DNA of 64,000 nt from CAWGXG01 sp963826505 (GCA_963826505.1 CAWGXG010000003.1:65768-129767), one strand, 5' to 3'; shown: positions 35,772 through 44,611, counted from the stretch's first letter. Notes: generated by a model not told the origin, from the letters alone. Made by a program: numbers and translations.

Positions 35772-36269
35772 TCACTGCGGACGGTACAACACGCGGAAGC
35801 GCTCGCACACGACCGGCATATCTTCGGATGGTTCGCGCCCGATCTCCGCGCACTCGCGACCGAAAAAGCGCCAGTGCACCTCGCGCCAATAAGCCAGCGA
35901 GCGATCGCCTTCGCCTTCTTCGTACGCATGCCGCTCGCCCACATCTTTAAATGGCAGCGTCGTGACCTCGGTCGTTTCGATCAGGCACAGCGGCTCGCCG
36001 TCCCAGGTGATGATAATGCTCAGATCGCCTGCCTGGGGGACCGGCTCCGGCTCGACTTCATAGATCCAGCCCAGGCTGGCGGTCGCCGTTTTGATCCCGG
36101 CCACGACCAGCGCGCCCAGTTCGTCGGCGCAGGGCTGCGTATCGCAGAAGTACCACGCGGGCGGCCTCTCGGCGGGCGCGACGGATCCGGATGGCAGCGT
36201 CGCCAGATAACCGGCCCAAAAGGCGTCGAGTATGGTAGGGTCAGGCGTGTGATCGGGTTGATCAGTCAT
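35772..36269 (-). CDS. ASCH-domain protein (YhfF-like)
   Basis: This 165-residue protein carries the ASCH beta-barrel: WYFCDTQPCADELGALVVAG, then GIKTATASLGWIYEVEPEPV with the G-K-T/S-A-T-A-S motif, GDLSIIITWDGEPLCLIETT, and the closing EGDRSLAYWREVHWRFFGRE. Some ASCH proteins hydrolyse N4-acetylcytidine; others may bind RNA. Its ATG overlaps the stop of the ABC ATPase by 4 bases, so it is co-translated with it. Confidence 0.88.
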   Translation of the reverse strand: MTDQPDHTPDPTILDAFWAGYLATLPSGSVAPAERPPAWYFCDTQPCADELGALVVAGIKTATASLGWIYEVEPEPVPQAGDLSIIITWDGEPLCLIETTEVTTLPFKDVGERHAYEEGEGDRSLAYWREVHWRFFGRECAEIGREPSEDMPVVCERFRVLYRPQ

Positions 36270-37114
36270 GGTGTCCTATCCTGTAGCGTACCCGCGCCAT
36301 TTCCCGCTTCGAGTGCCGCCATCAAGTCGGCTTCCAGCCGCCGTAACTCCTCGGACAGCAGCGAGATCGCCTGGCGCGGGCGGGGCAGCGTGACGGGCAG
36401 TTCTTTGATGATCCGGCCGGGCCGCGCGCTGAAGACCAGCACGCGATCCGCCAGAAAAACGGCTTCTTCCACGTCGTGCGTGATGAACAAAATCGTCTTG
36501 CGAAAGTGATCCCACACGCCCAACAGCCAGCGCTGCAACTCGCGGCGCGACAGCGCGTCCAACGCGCCGAACGGCTCGTCCAGCAGCAGCACGTCGCGAT
36601 CGGTGAGAAAGGTACGCAGCAGGGCCGCCCGCTGGCGCATCCCGCCGGAGAGCGTGTCCGGGAAGGCGTGCTCGAAACCCTCCAGCCCAAACAGCGGCAG
36701 CAGCTCACGGGCTCGCTGACGTGCCTCGCGCTTGGAGCGTCCGTCCAGCTCCGGCCCCAGGATGACGTTGTTGAGCACGGTCCGCCAGGGCAGCAGCAGA
36801 TCGCGCTGCGGCATATAGCCCACGCGCCCGGCCCGTTTGCGGCTGTCCCCACACGCGATCTCGATCGCGCCGCTGTCGGGTTGGACCAGCCCGGTGATCA
36901 GGTTGAACAACGTGCTCTTGCCGCTGCCGCTCGGTCCGATAATCGTGATGAACTCGCCGGGCTGTGCCTCGAACGAGACATCGTCCAGCGCGCGCACTTC
37001 GCGCCCATCTTCACGGAAAGTCTTGCTCACGCGGCGCACGGTGAGACAGGGCGCGGGAGCCGTTGAATTTGTGACCAATTGAGCATCCTCATGCAGCGCG
37101 GCGGGTTTCTCCAT
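36266..37114 (-). CDS. Orphan NitT/TauT-type ABC transporter ATPase
   Basis: This 282-residue ATPase is intact. It has Walker A GPSGSGKST (60-68), Q-loop MPQRDLLLPWRTVLNN, signature LSGGMRQRAALLRTFL, Walker B DVLLLDEPFGALD and the H-loop ILFITHDVEEAVFLADRV. It belongs to the SsuB/TauB/ThiZ group. No permease or binding-protein gene is adjacent. The only such partners in the window are the binding protein at 14251 and the broken permease at 12551. Whether this ATPase serves them is speculation. Confidence 0.9.
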   Translation of the reverse strand: MEKPAALHEDAQLVTNSTAPAPCLTVRRVSKTFREDGREVRALDDVSFEAQPGEFITIIGPSGSGKSTLFNLITGLVQPDSGAIEIACGDSRKRAGRVGYMPQRDLLLPWRTVLNNVILGPELDGRSKREARQRARELLPLFGLEGFEHAFPDTLSGGMRQRAALLRTFLTDRDVLLLDEPFGALDALSRRELQRWLLGVWDHFRKTILFITHDVEEAVFLADRVLVFSARPGRIIKELPVTLPRPRQAISLLSEELRRLEADLMAALEAGNGAGTLQDRTP

Positions 37115-37197
37115 TATAATGGCGTACAGCCGAAAATCGAGGGCGCATCAGGCGCGCGTCCAATTATCACCCACTCAGGGCAGGTTTCAAAGAGCGC

Positions 37198-38043
37198 ATG
37201 AAGCACACGACAGGCACGTTTACCGGGTTAGAAAATATATCGCTTTTCACGCAGGCATGGCTGCCGGATGACGCGCCGCGCGCGATCGTGCTGCTGGCAC
37301 ACGGCTATGCCGAGCATAGCGGGCGCTATGCCCATGTCGGCGCGGAGCTGAGCGCGCGCGGTTACGCGCTTTACGCCCTCGATCACCGGGGGCACGGCCA
37401 GTCGGAGGGCGAGCGCGTCCAGGTGCACGACTTCGATGACTACGTGACCGATCTGCATACCTATTACGAACAGGTCTGCGCCGAACAGCCCGGTCTGCCG
37501 GTGTTCGTGTACGGTCACAGCATGGGATCGCTGATCGCGCTGCTGTTCGCGCTGCGCTACCAGGATCACCTGGCTGGGCTAATCACCACCGGGACGGCGC
37601 TCAAGCCCGCCGCCGCGAACGCCGCCCTGGAAGGGATCGTGCATGTGCTGGCGCGCCAATGGCCCGGCTCGAAAATCGTGCCCGCGCTGGCGTCCAGCGG
37701 CATCAGCCGCGATCCGGACGTGGTGCGCCGCTATGACGCCGATCCGCTGGTGCCGCGGGCACGCATCAAGCTGGGTTGGACGGCGGCGTTTTCGCGCGCG
37801 GTACGGCGCTGCGAAGCCGGACTGCCCGCCCTGCGTCTGCCCTATCTGGCGCTGCACGGCGGCGCGGACCCCATCACTCTGCCAAAGGGTGCCGCACAGG
37901 TGCGCGCCCTGTGCGGCGCGCCCGACACGACCGTCAAAGTGTATGATGGGCTGTTGCACGAGATCCATAACGAGCCAGAGCAGGCCGAGGTGTTGGCGGA
38001 CATTCTCGCGTGGCTGGACGCGCATAGCGCGCCCGCTGCCTGA
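37198..38043 (+). CDS. Alpha/beta hydrolase (monoacylglycerol lipase-like)
   Basis: This 281-residue enzyme has ARPRAIVLLAHG-type opening (DDAPRAIVLLAHGYAEHSGR), ALDHRGHGQSEGERVQVHDF, the nucleophile elbow GHSMGSLIALLFAL and the late acid/His motif GLLHEIHNEPE. These match monoglyceride lipase/lysophospholipase-type hydrolases. No signal peptide is visible, so it works in the cytoplasm. The gene is followed by a clear terminator at 38075-38116. Confidence 0.9.
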   Translation: MKHTTGTFTGLENISLFTQAWLPDDAPRAIVLLAHGYAEHSGRYAHVGAELSARGYALYALDHRGHGQSEGERVQVHDFDDYVTDLHTYYEQVCAEQPGLPVFVYGHSMGSLIALLFALRYQDHLAGLITTGTALKPAAANAALEGIVHVLARQWPGSKIVPALASSGISRDPDVVRRYDADPLVPRARIKLGWTAAFSRAVRRCEAGLPALRLPYLALHGGADPITLPKGAAQVRALCGAPDTTVKVYDGLLHEIHNEPEQAEVLADILAWLDAHSAPAA

Positions 38044-38074
38044 TTCACTACGTGACCCTTTATGACCCTTAGAC

Positions 38075-38116
38075 ACGCATAAAAAGTTGCGCACAGCAGC
38101 TTACATGCGTTTTTTT
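38075..38116 (+). terminator. Rho-independent terminator of the lipase-like gene
   Basis: The outer stem ACGCAT/ATGCGT encloses an inner stem AAGTTGC/GCAGCTT (one wobble, loop GCACA). Seven T's follow directly (38110-38116). It lies 32 bases after the stop codon. Confidence 0.75.
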
Positions 38117-38120
38117 GCGG

Positions 38121-38149
38121 TTGACAGGCTCAGGCGGGCGTGTTACACT
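38121..38149 (+). promoter_or_regulatory. Strong sigma70-type promoter of the HTH gene
   Basis: Consensus TTGACA (38121-38126), exactly 17 bases, and TACACT (38144-38149). It starts right after the terminator and lies 27 bases before the HTH start at 38176. Confidence 0.75.
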
Positions 38150-38175
38150 GTATAGGCTAAGTTGGAGAAGTGGGA

Positions 38176-38391
38176 ATGTCTGACGGCGTCAAACATGCTA
38201 TAGATCGCAATGCCGTATATTCCCGGCAAGAGGCAGCCGACGTGCTCGGCGTGAGCCTCAGCACCTTGAAGAAACTGATCGACGCCGGTTATTTACGCGT
38301 TAGCCGCCCCGCAGGGGTGCGGCGGGTCTTTATTCGGGGTGCCAGCATCATCGAAATGCTGAATAACACAGCAGTGGAAAGGCAAGGCTAA
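38176..38391 (+). CDS. Excisionase/MerR-type helix-turn-helix protein
   Basis: This 71-residue protein is one HTH domain of the excisionase/HTH_17 type: AVYSRQEAADVLGVSLSTLK, then LIDAGYLRVSRPAGVRRVFI. Such proteins bind DNA as recombination directionality factors or small regulators. The ATG at 38176 follows GGAGAAGTGGGA. It has its own strong promoter. No integrase gene is near, so an excisionase role is not supported. It is the first gene of an island of small unrecognised genes. Confidence 0.85.
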   Translation: MSDGVKHAIDRNAVYSRQEAADVLGVSLSTLKKLIDAGYLRVSRPAGVRRVFIRGASIIEMLNNTAVERQG

Positions 38392-38604
38392 ATGTTACCC
38401 GGTTCGTCTTGGACGACCAGCGATTTGAATAGTGCGGACGATATGCTCTCTGGTGAATGCAACCCGGCGGCGTATTGTCTCAAAGCAGAGATTAATCGCT
38501 GCTCGCACAACACAAACGCGCGCTGCATAGGCTTTGCCAGCAGTCTGGTTAACAACCAACGGTTCCACGAGTCAGATCGTGTGGAGGGACGCCTATCGGC
38601 GTAG
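38392..38604 (+). CDS. Possible small protein, 70 residues
   Basis: The frame starts directly after the HTH stop codon (TAA then ATG), with AAGGCAAGG just before. The product (MLPGSSWTTSDLNSADDMLS and on) has several Cys, Asn and Ser residues and no recognised domain. Codon third positions are less GC-biased than in nearby genes, so this may not be a real gene. A rival frame on the other strand covers the same stretch. Confidence 0.3.
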   Translation: MLPGSSWTTSDLNSADDMLSGECNPAAYCLKAEINRCSHNTNARCIGFASSLVNNQRFHESDRVEGRLSA

Positions 38605-38679
38605 CTCCGCGGCGTCCGACCCAAGACCCCTCAACCGGGGCGTGGAACCACCCAGCAATGGGTTCTACGCCCCGGTTTT
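38587..38679 (+). other. Two strong hairpins, possible terminator or structured RNA
   Basis: The first inverted repeat is GGACGCC/GGCGTCC (38587-38593, 38611-38617). The second is an 11-bp perfect stem AACCGGGGCGT/ACGCCCCGGTT (38633-38643, 38667-38677) with an inner ACCCA/TGGGT stem and a GCAA loop. Only four T's end it, so termination is plausible but not certain. Confidence 0.5.
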
Positions 38680-38758
38680 ACGTTGTTATTCAGGGCACGT
38701 AAGCGAGGGAGAGGCCGGTCACCCCTGAAGGTGATGTTTGCCACTGGGAGGTGGATCG

Positions 38759-39022
38759 ATGTTAGTACACACACAATTCCGACCCGATGGGCAGCCAGGG
38801 CACACGCCCGCGTTTGATGAGCTGTGGTTCGAGACCGTTTTCACGGCGCTCGACAGGCTCCACGACGCGCTGAGCGCCGGCTGCGGGACCGCTGTTTCGC
38901 CGGTTGCGCCGGATGACATGGTGGGCTGGTTGGAAGACATCATCTATACGGCCCAGGAATCCATCGTCGAAATCCGCGCACAGAAGCGGAATCCCGTTCG
39001 AAAAGCCGTACAACACGGCTAG
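38759..39022 (+). CDS. Hypothetical protein, 87 residues
   Basis: The ATG at 38759 follows GGGAGGTGGATCG, a good ribosome site. The product begins MLVHTQFRPDGQPGHTPAFD and has a central helix-rich part (ELWFETVFTALDRLHDALSA) and a basic end. I do not recognise it. It has no signal peptide or membrane helix. A small GGTCACC/GGTGAT hairpin lies at about 38718-38735, just before the ribosome site, and might control translation. Confidence 0.6.
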   Translation: MLVHTQFRPDGQPGHTPAFDELWFETVFTALDRLHDALSAGCGTAVSPVAPDDMVGWLEDIIYTAQESIVEIRAQKRNPVRKAVQHG

Positions 39023-39039
39023 GAAAGCGAGGTTTACCG

Positions 39040-39117
39040 ATGGCAGGACATAGTGATAAGAACCCCTGCCGAGCCGCCGACAATCATGGCGGACCGCCTC
39101 GCCAAGGCTTCCCCTAA
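39040..39117 (+). CDS. Possible 25-residue small protein
   Basis: An ATG at 39040 follows GAGGTTTACC and opens a frame of 25 codons (MAGHSDKNPCRAADNHGGPP and five more) ending TAA at 39115-39117. It comes 17 bases after the preceding small gene. The product is polar, with one Cys and two His residues. It is too short to judge by content. Confidence 0.35.
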   Translation: MAGHSDKNPCRAADNHGGPPRQGFP

Positions 39118-39770
39118 AGACAATGACCGGTCGGGGGAGGCAGTGGCCACTCGACCGAACAGCATACACACCGACATGAATGGACAGAATTCGCCCCAAC
39201 TTTATTGGTAAGACAGGCGCTGCGACAGGCACCCACGGTATCGGAAACGTCGCCCGCCAGCAGGCATACACAGGGGCAAGACCGCACGACCGGATGTTTA
39301 CCAAATGAACATGATCCCAGCGATCGGCGTTAGCGGTGGGCGATCGGCGAGCACTTGCGCCGCACCCGCTCGCAGAACGCGCACCACCAGCCGCGAGCCC
39401 GATCGCTATTCAGCCGCCTGATTCCTGCCTTTTGACGGCCTTTGAAAGGCTGATTGGCCCCTCCCTGAAATGCCTCCCCGCGTGGCGGAGAGGGACGCCA
39501 GATGTTTTTCCCGTCCTCCACCGTGTGGGGGATGGGGGGCTTTTCAAGCGGGGACACAGGGACCGGCGTTCGACAAGTGACTCAGGCCATCATTGCTCCC
39601 ATGGAGCATCTTGGTACCCGGCCTGTGTGGGAAGTCGATGTGCGACATTGGGTGTTGGCTCCTTCCTGCACAGGCTGTTTTCACCGCAATATTTCGCAAC
39701 CGCCCGCCGCGCCGATAGGGGGCGTCGGGCACCAGGCCCACAGGGCAAAGGAGCAGAGTCCCATGGGGAG
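39118..39770 (+). other. Unassigned stretch without a convincing gene
   Basis: No frame here shows recognisable protein content. A 22-codon frame at 39143-39211 starts with GTG right behind GGGGGAGG, but the spacing is only two bases. A 9-bp imperfect hairpin lies at 39473-39493 (CCTCCCCGC/GCGGAGAGG). Frames of 60-90 codons on both strands are rich in Arg, Pro and Ser and look like chance openings. Confidence 0.5.
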
Positions 39771-39995
39771 TTGCTGATCATTGATTTCGCAGACATCATC
39801 GATCTGGTAGAGTTTCTGCTGGTCGGCGTGCTGGGCTTCATGCCGCTGATCATCATTCACTGGGCCGATCGCCGTCCGCGCGTGCGCCTGCCGCGTCCGC
39901 GACGTCTGGGACGTGGTGCGTGGCGAATGGCGGTGGCGGCAAAAACGGGTCTGCTGCTGCTTTTTGCGGAGTGGGCGAACTGGTGGGTGGTCTGA
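39771..39995 (+). CDS. Small membrane protein with two predicted helices
   Basis: The last 75 codons of a longer open frame encode a plausible membrane protein: an acidic start (IIDFADIIDLVEF), a first helix (LLVGVLGFMPLIIIHWA), a basic loop (DRRPRVRLPRPRRLGRGAWR) and a second hydrophobic stretch (TGLLLLFAEWANWWVV). The basic loop predicts its cytoplasmic side. No ATG fits. A TTG at 39771 lies behind AAAGGAGCAGAGTCCCATGG, so the start is uncertain. The family is unknown. Confidence 0.5.
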   Translation: MLIIDFADIIDLVEFLLVGVLGFMPLIIIHWADRRPRVRLPRPRRLGRGAWRMAVAAKTGLLLLFAEWANWWVV

Positions 39996-40121
39996 ACGCG
40001 TGCGCAGCGGTCGGGGTGTTGTCGCCTCTACGCTTGTCTAGCCAGCGCCGGGACGCTGAGCAGCGTCCGAGGTCAGCCACGATGAGAAGTTGTTCCAACG
40101 CTGTACACGTACCGTCCGCAT

Positions 40122-40481
40122 TCAGTCGGGGCGATAGTAATTCAACAGGTTCAGCAGATCGGGCACGCTGACGGGCTTGACGACGAATTCATCATTGCCG
40201 ACTACCTCAGCCCAACGCACATATTCTTGCAAGTCGTAGGCCGTGATCGCGATGATCGGCACATCAACTCCGCGTTCACGCAATATCTGGGTCAATTCCA
40301 GCCCGCTCATGTTTTCCCCAAAATCGATGTCGGTCAGGATCAGATCGGCATCACCTGGATAGATGTTGGACGCGGCCTCTTCGGCATTGGAATATGTGGA
40401 AACGGTGTCGTTCGCCATTTTCACCACGCGTTCTACCAGGGCAATGTTTGTGGAATCGTCTTCAATATAAATGATGTGCAT
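40122..40481 (-). CDS. Single-domain response regulator (CheY-like)
   Basis: This 119-residue receiver domain has all key residues: Glu7-Asp8-Asp9 for metal binding, phosphoacceptor Asp51 in LILTDIDFG, Thr80 in IIAIT and Lys102 in FVVKPVS. No output domain is attached, so it must act through a partner. The start at 40479-40481 is preferred because TGGAGCCAATCGG precedes it; an upstream ATG at 40556 has no ribosome site. No histidine kinase is encoded nearby. Confidence 0.9.
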   Translation of the reverse strand: MHIIYIEDDSTNIALVERVVKMANDTVSTYSNAEEAASNIYPGDADLILTDIDFGENMSGLELTQILRERGVDVPIIAITAYDLQEYVRWAEVVGNDEFVVKPVSVPDLLNLLNYYRPD

Positions 40482-40685
40482 CCGATTGGCTCCAGTGACA
40501 TGGCTCACCTTGACGATCCTACCCGGTTCATCTCTAATGGTCAATGCAGTATTCATGAATAACAGGCAAGGAGTTCGAACAGCGCCAGGGACTTAACGCT
40601 GTAGAATATTTCGAAAAATGTACTAACATGCGGATTATTGAATGCCTAAACGGTATTCCCGACGCGCGAACGTGAGGACCACAGC

Positions 40686-42162
40686 ATGAACGGCAATGAC
40701 ATTCTGCAATTGGGCTACCCCTCCGGCAGGGTGATCGGGCTGGCGCTTGATGCGGCGGACGTGGCACTGACCGGCGGTCGGGACGAAGACGACGTGCTCA
40801 GCGCATTGGCCGCAGTGTTAGCCGCGCCGGAGAATTTTCGAGACGATCCGCTCTATGGGGATGTAGCGGCGGCCGTGGTCGACGAGCGGCGGAAGCGTGA
40901 CGCGGCGGCGGAAGTCGATCTGTCGCGAGCCGCGCCTTACCGCGTCTGGGGCGCAGACAGCATCGAAGCCGGGGCGCTCGACCAGATGAAACGCGCGGTG
41001 CGGCTGCCGGTGGCGGTGCGCGGGGCGCTGATGCCTGACGCGCACCAGGGCTACGGCTTGCCGATTGGCGGCGTGCTGGCGACGGACAACAGCGTCATTC
41101 CCTATGCGGTCGGGGTGGATATCGCCTGCCGCATGCGTATGACGATCTTCAACGCGTCCCCGCAGATCCTCGACCAACGGCGCGAACGCTTCCGCACTGT
41201 GTTGGAGGAACAGACCTGTTTTGGCGCGGGTGTGCAGTGGCCGGAGCCGCGCGAGCACGCCGTCATGGACGATCCGCTGTGGGATGAGCACCCGGTCGCG
41301 CGGCCATTACCGCGACGTGGCCTGGCGGCAGCTCGGCACGAGCGGATCGGGCAACCATTTCGTCGAGTTCGGCGCGCTGAACGTCCACAGCGTCATCGAG
41401 TCGCCGCTGGGTACGATCCCGCCGGGGACGTATCTGGCCGCGCTCAGCCACAGCGGCAGCCGCCGCTTTGGGCTGGAGATGGCCGAATATTATACGAAAG
41501 TCGCCATGCGGCTGCGCTCTGCCCTGCCCAAAGACTTCCAACATCTGGCGTGGCTGAATCTGGACGAAGAAGCGGGCCAGGAATACTGGGTGGCGATGAC
41601 GTTGGCCGGACGCTATGCCAGCGCCAATCACGCCGTCATCCACCGCCAGATCATCGACGCGCTGCGCATTCCGGTGCTGGGTGGCATCGAAAATCACCAC
41701 AATTTCGCCTGGAAAGAGACGGTCGACGGGCAGGAGTTGATCGTTCACCGCAAAGGCGCGACACCTGCCGGACAGGACGCGCTCGGCGTGATCCCCGGCA
41801 GTATGAGCGCGCCCGGTTTCGTGGTGCGCGGCCTGGGCAACCCGGAGTCGATCGCCAGCGCTTCGCATGGTGCGGGCCGCCGCATGAGCCGCAAAGCGGC
41901 CTTTCAAGCCTTTGACTGGGACGGCGTGCAGCGCAAGCTAAAAGCGCAGGGTGTCGAGCTGATCTCCGCCGGGCTGGACGAAGCGCCGGGCGCGTACAAG
42001 GATATTCACCGCGTGATGGCGGATCAGGCCGATCTGGTCGTGGCGCTGGCGGAATTCCAGCCCCGGCTGGTCAAGATGGACTCCGGAGAAAAGCCGCGCC
42101 GTGCGCGCAAAGATCACAAGGGCAAGGCACGCGACAAGAAAGGCAAGGGCCGCCGCAAGTAG
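40686..42162 (+). CDS. rtcB: RtcB-type RNA ligase, frameshifted
   Basis: RtcB joins RNA ends with 3'-phosphate or 2',3'-cyclic phosphate and 5'-OH, using GTP and Mn2+. The first part has MPDAHQGYGLPIGGVLATDN and GVDIACRMRMTIF with the metal Cys. After a shift near 41300 the second part has LGTSGSGNHFVEFG, AALSHSGSRRFG, HHNFAWKE and the guanylylation His in ASHGAGRRMSRKAA. Removing one base at 41300-41304 rejoins PVAR to HYRDVAW and gives about 491 residues. The C-terminal tail is very Lys/Arg-rich. As read the enzyme would lose its active site. Confidence 0.85.
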
Positions 42163-42217
42163 CACGGCGGAACCCTGGCGTTCGCCGAGAGATACTTGCG
42201 TTAAGGGGGCGGAAATC

Positions 42218-43159
42218 ATGCCAGAGTGGGTGCTGTTTTTCGGGGCGATTAGTCTGTTTGTGCTGCTGGTTGCCGGAATCTTGATCGGGCTGCATCGCGC
42301 GCACTTGCGGCGGTTGAAACAGGGCTGGGAGGCGGCTAAACGTCGCATCCAGTTCGGCCCCGTGGGTGCCGGTATGAGCACGCTGCGCTCGCGCCAGAAG
42401 GACTCGCACGGCGTGACGTTTGGCGCATTGGCGATTGTGGACGGCCAACTGATCTATACCGGGACGTTTGGCCACCTGTACAACGTGGCCGTGCCAGCCG
42501 ACCATATCCATTGGATCGGGCTGCAAAAAGTCAATCCGTCGCGTACTATTTCCCGCGTGATTGTCCATTTCGAGGGGCCGGGCGGCTGGCAGGTCTACAC
42601 CTTCCATCCCCGGTCATGGCGCGCGTTCGCCGATGCGCTCGGCGCGGTGACTGGCCTGGCCCTGCAGGAAGCGCCCCCCCTGGCGGAAGCCCTGCGCGGG
42701 TTGCAGCCGGTCCAGGCCACGCGCATGACGCAAAATGTATATGGACAGTGGCAGCCTGATTTCTCCGACACGCTCTACCTCGCGCCGGACCGGCTGCTGT
42801 TCGCGTGGCAAAACCCGATCATGCTTGGCGAGATTCGCGAGCTCGATTTCTATGACCGCCCCGGGTTTCTCGACACGCTCAACCCGTTTGCGCCGGACTT
42901 GCTGCGTATCACCTGGGAACGGGACGGTGCCAACCACGTGACTGCGTACCAGTGGGGATCGGCACGGACGTGGGGCGAGGCCCTTGCGGACCGCTGCGGC
43001 GTGGCGCTGCGCGTCCACCAGGGCCGCAAAAAGAAAGCCTCGGAGGATGAACATACCGCCAATGCCCCCGAGGCCGAGTTGGATGCGTTTGAGGATGCGG
43101 ACTCCGTCGCAGAGCTGCGCGGGGACGCACCCGATTCCGAGCAGCGCCGCCGCGCGTAA
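42218..43159 (+). CDS. Membrane-anchored protein of unknown function
   Basis: This 313-residue protein has one N-terminal helix (WVLFFGAISLFVLLVAGILI, residues 3-22), a basic stretch, then a globular cytoplasmic part. Two PH-like beta repeats may be present: HGVTFGALAIVDGQLIYTGT with VIVHFEGPGGWQVYTFHP, and DTLYLAPDRLLFAWQNPI with ITWERDGANHVTAYQWGS. The C-terminus is acidic. The start at 42218 follows AAGGGGGCGGAAATC. I do not recognise a family, and the link to rtcB upstream may be chance. Confidence 0.7.
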   Translation: MPEWVLFFGAISLFVLLVAGILIGLHRAHLRRLKQGWEAAKRRIQFGPVGAGMSTLRSRQKDSHGVTFGALAIVDGQLIYTGTFGHLYNVAVPADHIHWIGLQKVNPSRTISRVIVHFEGPGGWQVYTFHPRSWRAFADALGAVTGLALQEAPPLAEALRGLQPVQATRMTQNVYGQWQPDFSDTLYLAPDRLLFAWQNPIMLGEIRELDFYDRPGFLDTLNPFAPDLLRITWERDGANHVTAYQWGSARTWGEALADRCGVALRVHQGRKKKASEDEHTANAPEAELDAFEDADSVAELRGDAPDSEQRRRA

Positions 43160-43162
43160 CCG

Positions 43163-44026
43163 TTAAACCGGGTGCGCCGCCAGAAATGCTGTGACAATGT
43201 TCGCCGTGTCGATCAGCGCGTGACCCATGCCGGGCAGGATGGTCGTTTGCACATCGGGCAGCACCTTCCGCAGCCGGTCCGCGACTTTGAGCGTGTCGAA
43301 CAGCGCGTCTTGGTCACCGCCGACCATCAGCACGGGCATGGTCAGCCGCTTCAGCTCCTCGTCTGTGAAGTTGGGCAGCACCCCAATGCGCGACTTGAAC
43401 CCGCGCATGATCACGATCAGGATGTCTTCCAGGCCGTCCGGGAGGGGCTGCCCGGCAAAGATCATACGCACCAAACGCCGCGTGCCCCAGCCCCCCATAA
43501 ACGAATACCCGATCCCTTTTACCATGAACGATGCGCGCACCGGCACAACGCCGCCCGGCGTCAGCAGGATCAGCCTGTCTACGCGCTCAGGGTATGTCAC
43601 AGCGAACTTGAGCGATGTCCAGCCGCCCTGCGACAGGCCGACCAGCGTCACGCGCTCCAGGTCCAGTGCGTCGAACAGGTCCGCCAGCCATTCGGCGTAG
43701 GCCGGGCCGTCCCAGGGCGGACGGTTGGGCGCGCTCTTGCCCGCTTCGCCCAGCAAGTCGAAGGCGTAGACGCGGTAGGTCTGTGCATAAACGGTCACGT
43801 CTGCGCCCCACGTCATCGAGTTGGACCCCGCGCCATGCAGCAGGACCAGCGGCGGCCCGGATTCCGGCCCGCAGACCAGCCCGAACGTAGCGCCGTGGCG
43901 CGTGTCGAGGTGCAGCGGCTCATACGGAACGGGCCAGCGCGCCAGCACGTCGTCGTAGATGGCCATGATGGCGCGTTCGGCAGCGGGCGATTTGAAAACG
44001 GATGGTGCAGTCATTGTGGCGGTCAT
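43163..44026 (-). CDS. Alpha/beta hydrolase
   Basis: This 287-residue protein has the oxyanion-hole motif VLLHGAGSNSMTWG, YAFDLLGEAGKSAPNRPPWD, the nucleophile elbow VGLSQGGWTSLKFAV and a late His in LPGMGHALIDTAN. It belongs to the large epoxide-hydrolase/haloperoxidase-like group; the substrate is unknown. It starts 6 bases after the PadR regulator stop, so the regulator controls the pair. It may respond to the compound handled by this enzyme. Confidence 0.88.
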   Translation of the reverse strand: MTATMTAPSVFKSPAAERAIMAIYDDVLARWPVPYEPLHLDTRHGATFGLVCGPESGPPLVLLHGAGSNSMTWGADVTVYAQTYRVYAFDLLGEAGKSAPNRPPWDGPAYAEWLADLFDALDLERVTLVGLSQGGWTSLKFAVTYPERVDRLILLTPGGVVPVRASFMVKGIGYSFMGGWGTRRLVRMIFAGQPLPDGLEDILIVIMRGFKSRIGVLPNFTDEELKRLTMPVLMVGGDQDALFDTLKVADRLRKVLPDVQTTILPGMGHALIDTANIVTAFLAAHPV

Positions 44027-44032
44027 CGTATC

Positions 44033-44590
44033 CTACTCCTGTGAGTCGAGGCCGCGCAAACCTGCGCGCAGCGTGCGAACCCAGTTCAATTCGTGCTCGT
44101 GATAGCCGATCCAGTTGTCGGAGATCATGTCCCACAGGTACGCCTCGCGCGGCGTGCGCTGCGGCACAGCGCCGTTCGCCCGCTGACGTTGAGCGTTTTC
44201 GCGCAGCATCAACACCTGGATCGCCAGCTCGTTCTCGTAGGCGGCCAGCAGCGCGTCCAGCTCGTCTGCGCTGAGCAGATCGGCCCATCCCAATTGCACG
44301 AGAAAGGTATTGCGCAGCACGGGCAGATCGGGCATGGACTGCACCCAGGTCCGCAGTACGTCGCGACCCTGGGGCGTGATGCTGTAGACCTTGCGCGCAG
44401 GCAGCGATTCCTGAAGCTGGACCTCTTTGCTGACCAGTCCGCGCTTATGGAGATCGACCAGCGCCGTGTAAATCTGGTTGCTGTTACCCGACCAGTACAG
44501 CTCAGGCAGATCCGCAAAACGTTTCTTCAGGTCGTAGCCGCTCAGCGGCTGCCAGCTTAAAAAGCCGAGAATGGCGTTTGCGATCGACAT
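44033..44590 (-). CDS. PadR-family transcriptional regulator
   Basis: This 185-residue protein has the PadR winged helix (ILGFLSWQPLSGYDLKKRFA, NSNQIYTALVDLHKRGLVSK, ARKVYSITPQGRDVLRTWVQ) and a C-terminal helical dimer domain (YENELAIQVLMLRENAQRQR). PadR proteins are repressors released by ligands such as phenolic acids or drugs. The ATG at 44588-44590 is preceded by AAGGAGAACACGTTCCCT. An 8-bp palindrome at 44612-44639 overlaps the predicted promoter, which suggests it represses itself and the hydrolase. Confidence 0.92.
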   Translation of the reverse strand: MSIANAILGFLSWQPLSGYDLKKRFADLPELYWSGNSNQIYTALVDLHKRGLVSKEVQLQESLPARKVYSITPQGRDVLRTWVQSMPDLPVLRNTFLVQLGWADLLSADELDALLAAYENELAIQVLMLRENAQRQRANGAVPQRTPREAYLWDMISDNWIGYHEHELNWVRTLRAGLRGLDSQE

Positions 44591-44611
44591 AGGGAACGTG
44601 TTCTCCTTTGC

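Noticed and set aside
38170..38391. HTH gene taken as excisionase of an integrated element
   Set aside because: No integrase, attachment-site repeats or phage genes are nearby; only the HTH fold supports it.
38388..38624. Minus-strand frame of 78 codons opposite the small frame at 38392
   Set aside because: No ribosome site and no recognised domain; it faces the strong plus-strand promoter.
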